A stretch of DNA of 5,369 nt from a bacterium HR36. Lineage in GTDB: Bacteria; Planctomycetota; Planctomycetia; Gemmatales; HRBIN36. Under the pieces are notes generated by a model, which saw only the letters and a program-made list of their open reading frames with translations, made no database searches and was not told the origin of the DNA. A program made the translations under genes and the position numbers. This document shows, in pieces, positions 1 through 5,369 of the stretch; within the stretch, counting starts at the first letter, position 1; the number at the start of each line of letters is the position of its first letter. Location of the stretch: positions 1-5,369 of the forward strand of contig BEIM01000276.1 of the NCBI GenBank assembly GCA_002898995.1, read 5' to 3'.

Positions 1-408
1 ACCGGCACCTATGAACGCGTGTACAACCTTGCCATCCGCGCCTTCCACACGTATTTTGTCAGCGACGAGGCCTGGTTCTTTTCCATCTGGGCGCATAATA
101 GTTGCGAAGTTCACGGCAATTCGTATAATAGTTCCAAGACAACAACACTGTACGCGCTCATCGAGACGGATAAACAGAGGAATCCGATTCGGCTCTTGAA
201 ATTCGGAATCACCTCAAACCCAGGGCGGAGGTATACTAAAAGTTTCATGAAAGGTAAGCAGATGTTCGAGATAGCGCAAGGAACGCGACGGGAAATGGCG
301 TTGCTGGAGCGTTTTCTGGTAAGCGTGATCCCCGGGCCCCTTAATAAGGAGCCTTGGGCTGGACAATTCAGAGTATTTATACCGATATTACTGCGAGCGA
401 TTACCTAA
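1..408 (+). CDS. C-terminal end of a polymorphic toxin: Hint pretoxin tail plus GIY-YIG nuclease tip (partial, 5' end outside window)
   Basis: The frame is open from base 1 to the TAA at 406-408, so these 135 codons are the 3' end of a larger gene. Visible residues 7-35 match the end of a Hint/intein-like pretoxin domain: a VYNL strand, then HTYFV (16-20), then the His-Asn block (H32 N33 S34 C35), where Asn cyclisation normally releases the downstream toxin. After a short Asn/Ser-rich linker (about 39-49) comes a GIY-YIG-type domain: Y51 in YAL for the first tyrosine, KFGIT (67-71) for the YIG strand, Arg at 76/77, E103 in the helix LLERFL, and N115 in PLNKEPW. These correspond to the Tyr, Arg, Glu and Asn positions of the family active site. 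Inferred role: a DNA- or RNA-cleaving toxin delivered by a large surface or secreted carrier. The start and the delivery system lie upstream and cannot be seen. The next gene is the likely antidote. Confidence is high for the Hint tail and good for the nuclease fold. Confidence 0.82.
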   Translation, partial: TGTYERVYNLAIRAFHTYFVSDEAWFFSIWAHNSCEVHGNSYNSSKTTTLYALIETDKQRNPIRLLKFGITSNPGRRYTKSFMKGKQMFEIAQGTRREMALLERFLVSVIPGPLNKEPWAGQFRVFIPILLRAIT

Positions 409-495
409 GACCAGGGTACACTACTTCTGGCTTTTTCCATGCCACCAAGTGAAGCAGCATCTGGACAACTAAGTCTGCTTAATTACCGGCTACGT

Positions 496-502
496 GAGGA
501 GG
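496..502 (+). promoter_or_regulatory. Strong ribosome binding site of the candidate immunity gene
   Basis: GAGGAGG lies 7 nt before the ATG at 510. It is the strongest Shine-Dalgarno in the window, stronger than those of dnaK and pheA. High translation of an antidote relative to its toxin would fit the proposed immunity role. No promoter is evident in the 101-nt gap before it, so cotranscription with the toxin is possible. Confidence 0.8.
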
Positions 503-509
503 TCATCGA

Positions 510-929
510 ATGATCGAATACGGGGAGATACTAGGAGGACCAGAATTCCTTATTTATGATGTGCCCACCAAGCCAATATGGCAAGCTACCTACAAATGGT
601 CTGAAAAATATCTTGATCCTGGGGACATTGATGTGAACATAGTCTTTTGTTTTGCTGGGAGCATAAGCCAGCCCGATTGGGAAGGTGTGCGTTATGGTCG
701 GTACTCGGCCAAGCGGCGCATGCTGTTATATCAGATTGCGGTTCCGGAAGTCTATCAGAAGCCGCAAGAGGTGTGCAATCGCTACTTGTTAGAGATGTGT
801 CGGGAGGCGGTGCGAATGGCGGCGGAGTATTGTCGCAAGAAGAAACTGCCGTTTTCCTTGGAACGGCACCTGGCTCTTTACGATAAGGTGGAAGAAGAAC
901 TTTTCCCCGACGAGAAACGCACTGAGTAA
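510..929 (+). CDS. Unrecognised 139-aa protein, candidate immunity protein for the upstream GIY-YIG toxin
   Basis: The ATG at 510 follows a near-perfect Shine-Dalgarno (GAGGAGG, 496-502) with a 7-nt spacer, which makes this start secure. I do not recognise the family. It is a small soluble protein with no signal peptide or membrane segment. The first half looks strand-rich (about residues 13-18, 42-49 and 60-80), with aromatic and Gly positions such as DWEGVRYGRYS (56-66) and a basic AKRR (67-70). A long amphipathic helix is likely at about 85-112, and the tail from 125 is charged and mainly acidic. Four cysteines (47, 89, 97, 108) are present, but they are not arranged as an obvious metal site. 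Its place 101 nt after the toxin stop, on the same strand, with a size typical of immunity proteins, is the only basis for the proposed role of binding and blocking the nuclease. By eye, its bases are less GC-rich than those of dnaK and pheA, as is common for accessory genes. That it is a real gene is close to certain; the function is inferred. Confidence 0.8.
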   Translation: MIEYGEILGGPEFLIYDVPTKPIWQATYKWSEKYLDPGDIDVNIVFCFAGSISQPDWEGVRYGRYSAKRRMLLYQIAVPEVYQKPQEVCNRYLLEMCREAVRMAAEYCRKKKLPFSLERHLALYDKVEEELFPDEKRTE

Positions 930-1029
930 TCGAGAGACTAAATTGGCAAACAGGCATCCGCCCGCGTGGGTAAGCATTGGCAGTAGTCTGAAAGAATAGG
1001 AGCGTGTTCACGGGACGGTTCGGTAGAAG

Positions 1030-1195
1030 AAGCAACGGGAGCGGCCAACAGTCCAAGGGGGGACATTTTGCGCGGTGTGGAGAGAAGCGGACTGGCGGTA
1101 GGGAAACAAAGGGAGCGGTCAACGAGGAGTATCCTCGTGTAACCAAGGGGCGACGACAAAGCGCTTCTCCTCACTAAACAAAGGGAATGGCTAGC
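1030..1195. repeat. Three degenerate copies of a ~20-nt unit at 72-74 nt spacing
   Basis: Copies start at 1030, 1104 and 1176, around the core AAACAAAGGGAGCGGTCAAC. Copies 1 and 2 agree at 17 of 20 positions. Copies 2 and 3 share the first 11 bases exactly, and over 34 aligned bases they agree at 24, with nearly all differences being transitions (A/G or C/T). This looks like an old, decaying tandem duplication with a period of about 73 nt. Its function is unknown. Confidence 0.5.
1122..1138. repeat. 7-bp inverted repeat (small hairpin)
   Basis: ACGAGGA and TCCTCGT flank a GTA loop, giving a perfect 7-bp stem. There is no U-run on either side, so it is at best a weak, U-less terminator or processing structure in the convergent gap. 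It falls inside the second degenerate repeat copy and the base of the next spacer. Confidence 0.45.
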
Positions 1196-1288
1196 AAGGC
1201 ATATTCCCGAGTTTGCGCCGCCCGCGTGGTGCCAGTGCGAAACCGCAAAGAGTCCTGCACCTGTAGCTTTGGCCGTGGTGGCAAAACG

Positions 1289-3238
1289 TTATTTCTTGAC
1301 CTCGAAGTCGGCGTCAATGACACCTTCGGACGGGCCACCGGTCTGACGGCTGCCATCACCGCTGGTGGCGGTTCCCGCGCCGGCTGCTTGGCGATACAGA
1401 TGCTGCGACATGGCGTGGGAGGCCTGTTCGAGTTCGGCAATGCCCTGACGAATGGCCGCGATGTCGTCGCTCTTCATCTTTTCCTTCAGCCGACTGATAG
1501 CCGATTCCACTGCCGCTTTGTCGGCGCTGGAGAGTTTGCTCCCGTGTTCCCTGAGCACTTTCTCGATCTGGTAGATGAGATTATCCGCCTGGTTACGAGT
1601 TTCGGCCAGTTCGCGACGGCGGCGGTCTTCGGTGGCATGGGCTTCTGCTTCCTTGCGCATGCGTTCGATTTCCGCCTGGGTCAGGCCGCTGGACGCTTCG
1701 ATGCGAATCTTTTGCTCCTTGCCCGTGGCCAGATCGCGGGCGGAAACGTGCAGGATGCCGTTGTGATCGACCTCGAAGGTTACCTCGATTTGCGGCACAC
1801 CCCGCGGGGCGGGCGGAATACCTTCGAGGTTGAATTGCGCCAGCAGCCGGTTGTCCGCCGCCATTTCCCGTTCGCCCTGGAAGACACGGATAGTGACCGC
1901 CGTCTGGTTATCCTCGGCCGTGGTGAAGATTTGCTTGCGGGAAGTGGGAATGGTGGTGTTGCGCTCGATGATCTTGGTGAACACCCCGCCCAGCGTCTCC
2001 AGTCCCAGCGACAGCGGCACGACGTCGAGCAGCAGCACTTCGGATTTGCTGCCCAACAGGAGCTGGTGGCCCTGGATGGCGGCGCCGACCGCGACCACTT
2101 CATCCGGGTTGACGCCTTTGTGCCCTTCTTTGCCGAAAATTTCCCGCACCAGTTGCTGGACGCGCGGCACTCGCGTCATGCCACCCACGAGCACGACTTC
2201 GTCTATATCGCTGGGTTTGAGTCCGGCATCGCGCAGTGCCTGCATGACCGGCCCACGGCACCGTTCGACGAGATGTTCTGTCAACTGTTCGAATTTCGAC
2301 CGCGTAATCGTCATCTGCAAGTGCTTCGGCCCCGAAGCATCGGCGGTGATGAACGGCAGATTGATGTCGGTCTGGGTTTGGCCCGACAGTTCCTTCTTGG
2401 CACGCTCCGCTGCTTCCTTGAGCCGCTGCATTGCCATGTTGTCTTTGCGCAGGTCAATCCCGGTTTCCTTCTTGAACTCGTCGGCGATGTAATTGATCAG
2501 CACCTCGTCCCAGTTATCGCCACCGAGATGGGTATCGCCGTTGACCGCCTTTACCTCAAACACGCCGTCGCCCACCTCGAGGATGGAGATGTCGAACGTA
2601 CCGCCACCCAGGTCGAATACCGCGATCTTCTCGTTCTTTTTCTTCTCCAGGCCATAAGCCAGGGCAGCCGCCGTCGGTTCGTTGATAATCCGCATCCGCT
2701 GGCGAATGATCTTGCCGGTCTTTGGGTCTTCCAGCTCCCATTCGGGGTCGAATCCGGCAATGGCGGCGGCGTCAATAGTCGCTTGGCGCTGAGCGTCGTT
2801 GAAGTAAGCAGGCACGGTGATCACGGCCCGGCGAACCTTGTGCCCCAGGTAATTCTCTGCCGCTTCCTTGAGCTTGCGCAAGACCATAGCGGAGATTTCT
2901 GGCGGAGTGTAAATCTTGTCGCCAATCTTGACCGCCGCCATGCCCTTTGAGTCGGGCACCACTTCATACGGAACCATTTTGCGTTCCTGCTCGACTTCCT
3001 CAAACCGCCGTCCCATGAAACGTTTGATGGAGTAAATAGTCCGTTTCGGGTTGGTAATCGCCTGCCGTTTGGCCGGATCGCCGACCAGAATTTCCCCCTT
3101 GTCCGTGAAAGCGACGACGCTAGGGGTCAACCGATTCCCCTCCTGGTTGGGAATGACCTTGACTTCGTTGCCTTCCATTACAGCCACGACAGAGTTAGTC
3201 GTGCCCAGATCAATGCCAATAATCACGTCGCTGGCCAT
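1289..3238 (-). CDS. dnaK: Chaperone protein DnaK (Hsp70), complete, 649 aa
   Basis: This is an ATP-dependent chaperone of the cytosol that binds exposed hydrophobic segments, normally cycled by a J-domain protein and GrpE. All family landmarks are seen. The phosphate-1 loop is IDLGTTNS (9-16, with D10), and the catalytic lysine is K72 in SIKRFMGRR. VPAYFNDAQRQAT spans 142-154, RIINEPTAAALAYGL 183-197, and phosphate-2 DLGGGTFD 209-216 (T214). The adenosine motif VLVGGMTRVP is at 349-358, and the interdomain linker VLLLDVVPLSLG at 401-412. A beta substrate-binding domain and helical lid follow, and the protein ends in a DADFE-type C-terminus. Relative to E. coli DnaK, about 16 extra residues lie at 164-182, before RIINEP. 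The start at 3238 is chosen because AAGGAG sits 6 nt upstream and the family begins at this point; a possible upstream start would add 22 unlike residues. grpE and dnaJ are absent nearby and no CIRCE operator is seen, so it may be one of several paralogs. Confidence 0.98.
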   Translation of the reverse strand: MASDVIIGIDLGTTNSVVAVMEGNEVKVIPNQEGNRLTPSVVAFTDKGEILVGDPAKRQAITNPKRTIYSIKRFMGRRFEEVEQERKMVPYEVVPDSKGMAAVKIGDKIYTPPEISAMVLRKLKEAAENYLGHKVRRAVITVPAYFNDAQRQATIDAAAIAGFDPEWELEDPKTGKIIRQRMRIINEPTAAALAYGLEKKKNEKIAVFDLGGGTFDISILEVGDGVFEVKAVNGDTHLGGDNWDEVLINYIADEFKKETGIDLRKDNMAMQRLKEAAERAKKELSGQTQTDINLPFITADASGPKHLQMTITRSKFEQLTEHLVERCRGPVMQALRDAGLKPSDIDEVVLVGGMTRVPRVQQLVREIFGKEGHKGVNPDEVVAVGAAIQGHQLLLGSKSEVLLLDVVPLSLGLETLGGVFTKIIERNTTIPTSRKQIFTTAEDNQTAVTIRVFQGEREMAADNRLLAQFNLEGIPPAPRGVPQIEVTFEVDHNGILHVSARDLATGKEQKIRIEASSGLTQAEIERMRKEAEAHATEDRRRRELAETRNQADNLIYQIEKVLREHGSKLSSADKAAVESAISRLKEKMKSDDIAAIRQGIAELEQASHAMSQHLYRQAAGAGTATSGDGSRQTGGPSEGVIDADFEVKK

Positions 3239-3244
3239 GTTCTG

Positions 3245-3250
3245 CTCCTT
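3245..3250 (-). promoter_or_regulatory. Ribosome binding site deciding the dnaK start
   Basis: On the minus strand AAGGAG is followed by a 6-nt spacer and the ATG at 3238. This fixes the dnaK start and excludes the in-frame ATG at 3304, which lies upstream of this site. Confidence 0.8.
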
Positions 3251-3433
3251 GGTATCGTTTCCGCGGATTGTGTTTGGCGTATCCAGTCTAGCTTTAGCTT
3301 GCACTCATAGCGCTGGCAACGGTAGAGCGAGCGCCAAGCAGGATTACCGCACACAGCGCCGCCATCAGTCGCGAGATAGCAGCACTCTCGTGCCGTCGCT
3401 AAAGCGGTGCAGTTGAAAGCATTGCAATCCGCA

Positions 3434-3455
3434 TGCCGAGAAATGTAACTCGGCA
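3434..3455. repeat. Perfect 7-bp inverted repeat, possible operator or leader hairpin
   Basis: TGCCGAG and CTCGGCA flank an 8-nt AT-rich spacer, an arrangement typical of a dimeric regulator site. It lies about 200 nt upstream of the dnaK start. It is not the CIRCE sequence. It could equally form a stem in a long dnaK leader. No regulator can be assigned. Confidence 0.45.
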
Positions 3456-3580
3456 AGACGTAATAAGTCCCATACTGCTAAGCAATTATACGAGGTAATC
3501 TGAGTAACTCAGTGGTGCATCGCACAAATGGTGCCTTATTGGCAGATAAGCGCGGTCAAACCGGCACAGAGCGGGCTATT

Positions 3581-3633
3581 ATGTCATTTTGGCAGTTTAT
3601 GGGTGTACATGCAAAGCCATGTCATATCGGCAG
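3581..3633. repeat. Pair of 15-nt direct repeats upstream of pheA
   Basis: ATGTCATTTTGGCAG (3581-3595) and ATGTCATATCGGCAG (3619-3633) agree at 13 of 15 bases with starts 38 nt apart. A shorter related TTGGCAG occurs at 3539-3545. The pair ends about 45 nt before the proposed -35 box, so it may bind an activator or repressor of pheA, or be a chance similarity. Confidence 0.35.
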
Positions 3634-3679
3634 GACCGGCGGTAGAAGGGGACTCTGTGGAAATTTCCTACCTGGCGTG

Positions 3680-3708
3680 TTGACAATAGGTAACCGCGGT
3701 CATAAATT
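3680..3708 (+). promoter_or_regulatory. Sigma70-type promoter of pheA
   Basis: The -35 element is a perfect TTGACA (3680-3685). With a 17-nt spacer, TAAATT (3703-3708) is the best -10 candidate and matches the consensus at four of six positions; CATAAA at 3701 is an alternative. Transcription would then begin near 3713-3716, at or beyond the in-frame ATG at 3712. This favours the second ATG at 3742 as the real pheA start. Confidence 0.45.
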
Positions 3709-3731
3709 ACAATGGCACAGGAAATTCAGGC

Positions 3732-3735
3732 GAGG
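3732..3735 (+). promoter_or_regulatory. Likely ribosome binding site of pheA
   Basis: GAGG, within AGGCGAGG, stands 6 nt before the ATG at 3742. The alternative ATG at 3712 has only AT-rich sequence and no purine box at a suitable distance, so this site supports the shorter PheA. Confidence 0.45.
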
Positions 3736-3741
3736 CCAGCC

Positions 3742-4875
3742 ATGAGTCGCAAGTCAAGCGAAGATGGCAGCGTGACGATCACCCGGTCAGCAGCGCAGTT
3801 GCGTTCGCTGCGGAGCCAGATTGACAAACTGGACTTGCAAATTCTGAAGCTAATCAATCAGCGGGCCGCAATTGCGCTCAAGATCGGCCAGATGAAAAAT
3901 AACCACGGTGCAGAAGTTTTCAGCCCGGCACGAGAAGAAGAAGTGTTGCGCCACGTGCTCAGCGCGAACAAGGGGCCCCTGGCGGAACAGGCAGTGCGGG
4001 CGATTTTTCGTGAGTTGATCAGCGGTTCGCGGGCCCTGCAAAAAGTGCTCCGTGTGGCATATCTTGGCCCAGAATACAGTTTCAGCCATCTGGCAGCGCT
4101 GGAACGTTTCGGCCAGAGTGTCGAATACCTCCGTGTCGGCACGATTTCGGCAGTCTTTGAGGACGTCGACCGCAATCAAGCGGATTACGGTGTCGTCCCA
4201 CTAGAAAACTCGACGGACGGCCGCATAGTGGACACACTGGAAATGTTTGTGCGAATGCCGCAGATTAAGATCTGCGCTGAGGTGCGGTTGCGGATTCATT
4301 ATCACTTGATGGCCAACTGCCCGCAAAACGAGATTCGCCGGGTTTATAGCAAGACGCAGGCTTTGTCGCAATGTCGCAATTGGCTGGCTCGCAATGTACC
4401 GCAAGCCCAGCTGATCGAGGTGGCGAGCACGGCGACGGCCGCGGAACTAGCCCAGCGCGAACCGGGTGCTGCCGCTGTGGCCAGCCGACAGGCTGCTACC
4501 AAGTACGGTCTGCGCATCCTCTTTTTTAACATTGAGGATTATCCGTACAACGAGACCCGTTTCGCAGTGATCGGCACCCAATCCCCGCCACATAGCACCG
4601 AAACCCCAGAAAAAACCGCGGTGATGTTCCAGGTGCCGCATCGTCCCGGGGCCTTGGTGGACGCGTTGAGCGTATTCAAACAGAACAAGGTAAATCTGAC
4701 CTGGATCGAATCCTTCCCGGCGCGGTCTGGCCGGCCGGAATACGTTTTCTTCGTGGATTTCGAGGGGCATCAAGACGAACCGAAAATCCGCCGCACCCTG
4801 GAAGCCCTCAAAGAAAACTGTGAGCGTGTTGTCATCCTCGGTTCTTTCCCCACCAGCGAACCCGCGGAAACGTAA
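3742..4875 (+). CDS. pheA: Bifunctional chorismate mutase / prephenate dehydratase with ACT domain (PheA), 377 aa
   Basis: A cytosolic enzyme that converts chorismate to prephenate and then to phenylpyruvate, the precursor of phenylalanine. Residues about 20-98 are an AroQ-type chorismate mutase: LRSLRSQIDKLD with R24, then R41, K52 and the R64-E65 pair of the helical active site. Residues about 104-280 are prephenate dehydratase: VAYLGPEYSFSH (105-116), GVVPLENSTDG (150-160), a ST-rich segment at 229-232, and the catalytic NETRF motif (270-274). Residues about 291-370 are a regulatory ACT domain with the GALV element (303-306); the usual ESRP element reads ESFP (323-326), so phenylalanine binding may differ. 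The length suits the fused P-protein. The start at 3742 is chosen because GAGG (3732-3735) lies 6 nt upstream and the proposed promoter would begin transcription at or after the other ATG (3712, which adds 10 residues). It is transcribed alone, with no aromatic-pathway neighbour visible. Confidence 0.95.
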   Translation: MSRKSSEDGSVTITRSAAQLRSLRSQIDKLDLQILKLINQRAAIALKIGQMKNNHGAEVFSPAREEEVLRHVLSANKGPLAEQAVRAIFRELISGSRALQKVLRVAYLGPEYSFSHLAALERFGQSVEYLRVGTISAVFEDVDRNQADYGVVPLENSTDGRIVDTLEMFVRMPQIKICAEVRLRIHYHLMANCPQNEIRRVYSKTQALSQCRNWLARNVPQAQLIEVASTATAAELAQREPGAAAVASRQAATKYGLRILFFNIEDYPYNETRFAVIGTQSPPHSTETPEKTAVMFQVPHRPGALVDALSVFKQNKVNLTWIESFPARSGRPEYVFFVDFEGHQDEPKIRRTLEALKENCERVVILGSFPTSEPAET

Positions 4876-5347
4876 ACGCTGGGCCTGCTGGAAGTGTAGA
4901 ATTGCGCTGGACCTGCGGATGCCGAGCCAGCCTGCGCGTTCGGGGCTCGTGCCGCTGTGAACGCTTGTACCACACTGGCGCGGGTAAGGCTTGCTGACTT
5001 AGGACACCAGGAATGGTTGCCACCGGGGAGATCGACGCCAGGCTGGCCCGTGCTTAATTCGTTCGTTCCACCGCACAAACCAGGTGTGCTGCGTTCCGCC
5101 AGGAGCGGCTGCTGTCTAAACAAGGGCCACCTCCATCCGGCTAGTCCCGCCGTGCAGCATTAGAAAGCCCTCTCCATTTGCGTGCGCGCAGTTCGCAGCA
5201 GGCTGCAAGGTTTTCGCGGCCGGTCGCGGGCTGTACTCGACGTTGGCTGGTGCTGTGCCTATGCTGCGTTGCAGAAGGCACAGTAGTCCGATTAGGAGCG
5301 GACAGCGGATGGGAATGGATATTGGCCTCACTGTCGGAGAATGAGCC
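4876..5347. other. Non-coding stretch downstream of pheA
   Basis: About 470 nt without a credible gene. Just after pheA there is an imperfect GC-rich inverted repeat (CGAGCC at 4923-4928 with GGCTCG at 4944-4949, 15-nt loop), but no U-run, so a pheA terminator is not established. The strongest structure is the hairpin at 5251-5285. Short open frames here have no recognisable protein and no good ribosome binding site. Confidence 0.55.
5251..5285. repeat. Long two-part hairpin downstream of pheA
   Basis: CTGTGCCT (5253-5260) pairs perfectly with AGGCACAG (5276-5283). The stem extends outward by a G-T and a T-A pair. Inside the loop a second stem, CTGC-GTT-GCAG (5264-5274), stacks above a small bulge (ATG on one side, A on the other). 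No U-run follows on the plus strand. It could be a U-less terminator, a leader structure of the gene that may start at 5348, or a regulator site. Confidence 0.5.
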
Positions 5348-5369
5348 ATGCGCATGCTTGTGGGAGGAG
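5348..5369 (+). CDS. Possible first codons of a further gene (partial, 3' end outside window)
   Basis: ATG at 5348 is preceded by GGAGA (5336-5340) with a 7-nt spacer, and the frame reads MRMLVGG to the window edge. Seven codons are too few to identify a product. An alternative in-frame start is 5354; the ATG at 5341 is in another frame and lacks room for a binding site. The call rests only on the start context and the long preceding gap. Confidence 0.25.

Larger units (their letters stand above)
930..1288. other. Non-coding gap between the candidate immunity gene and dnaK (convergent 3' ends)
   Basis: The genes on either side converge here, so this gap should hold two transcript ends. I see no convincing coding frame and no classical GC-hairpin plus U-run terminator for either gene. 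It does contain a small perfect hairpin at 1122-1138, three spaced degenerate repeats (1030-1195) and an exact 12-nt direct repeat at 958-969 and 1218-1229. The open frames across it are unlike any protein I know. Confidence 0.6.
3239..3741. other. Divergent regulatory gap between dnaK (left) and pheA (right)
   Basis: Both neighbours are transcribed away from this roughly 500-nt stretch, so it should hold promoters in both directions. Seen in it: a perfect 7-bp inverted repeat (3434-3455), a smaller one CTGAG-TAA-CTCAG (3500-3512), a pair of 15-nt direct repeats (3581-3595 and 3619-3633), and a rightward sigma70-like promoter (3680-3708). No convincing dnaK promoter was identified. No coding frame here is credible. 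Confidence 0.6.

Noticed and set aside
94..138. Direct repeat ATAATAGTT at 95 and 125 within the toxin linker
   Set aside because: It is short and sits in an Asn/Ser-rich linker, where repeated codons are expected. It does not interrupt the frame.
586..1146. 186-codon minus-strand frame across the candidate immunity gene and the gap
   Set aside because: It overlaps a gene with a much stronger start signal. Its translation is rich in Pro, Ser and Cys with no domain pattern, and it has no clear ribosome binding site.
1187..2950. A 587-codon open frame on the plus strand, opposite dnaK
   Set aside because: It is antisense to an unambiguous DnaK. Long open antisense frames are a known side effect of codon bias in hsp70 genes and have caused false gene calls before. 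It has no ribosome binding site and no recognisable domain.
3239..3304. Longer DnaK start at 3304, adding 22 residues
   Set aside because: The extra residues are unlike any DnaK N-terminus, and the good AAGGAG site lies inside them, 6 nt before the ATG at 3238.
3379..3402. CIRCE-like operator upstream of dnaK (minus strand TTAGC ... GAGTGCTGC)
   Set aside because: The right half resembles CIRCE, but the left half is only five bases and the spacing is 3 nt too short. Without both 9-bp arms it is not a credible HrcA site.
3485..3490. Perfect TATAAT on the minus strand as a dnaK -10 box
   Set aside because: No acceptable -35 is found at 16-18 nt, and it would give a leader of about 240 nt. It is a single hexamer and could be chance in an AT-rich patch.
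4957..5163. Small plus-strand frame starting MNACTTL, similar to the start of an out-of-frame frame at position 11
   Set aside because: The shared seven residues come from a 20-nt similarity with 15 matches. At position 11 the real frame is the Hint domain, and at 4957 there is no binding site and no protein-like composition.

Overview
The window reads as bacterial chromosome, most likely from a member of the Planctomycetota. That assignment is an inference from the style of the DnaK and the fused chorismate mutase-prephenate dehydratase, from the loose gene spacing with long intergenic gaps, and from the weak or variable Shine-Dalgarno use. No rRNA or other decisive marker is present, so the phylum call is moderate at best.

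Layout. (1) Positions 1-929 are accessory. The window opens inside the C-terminal end of a polymorphic toxin: the last strands of a Hint (pretoxin) self-cleaving domain ending in His-Asn, then a short linker, then a small domain carrying every position expected of a GIY-YIG nuclease. About 100 nt downstream, behind a very strong ribosome binding site, is a 139-residue protein that I do not recognise; its position and size make it the candidate immunity protein. (2) Positions 930-1288 form a non-coding gap with three degenerate copies of a roughly 20-nt unit at 72-74 nt spacing, lying between two exact 12-nt direct repeats. (3) Positions 1289-3238, minus strand, hold a complete Hsp70 chaperone (DnaK, 649 aa) with no grpE or dnaJ beside it. 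(4) Positions 3239-3741 are a divergent regulatory gap with a 7-bp inverted repeat, a pair of 15-nt direct repeats and a good sigma70-type promoter facing right. (5) Positions 3742-4875, plus strand, hold a complete bifunctional PheA: AroQ-type chorismate mutase, prephenate dehydratase and ACT domain. (6) Positions 4876-5369 are mostly non-coding, with a long hairpin at 5251-5285 and possibly the first codons of another gene at 5348.

How the genes relate. The toxin and the following gene probably act together in contact-dependent competition: the nuclease tip is released from a large carrier by Hint cleavage, and the small protein protects the producer. DnaK (protein folding) and PheA (chorismate to phenylpyruvate for phenylalanine) are housekeeping genes transcribed divergently, with no evident functional link to each other or to the toxin module. 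The most interesting part of the window is the toxin tip with its unrecognised partner.
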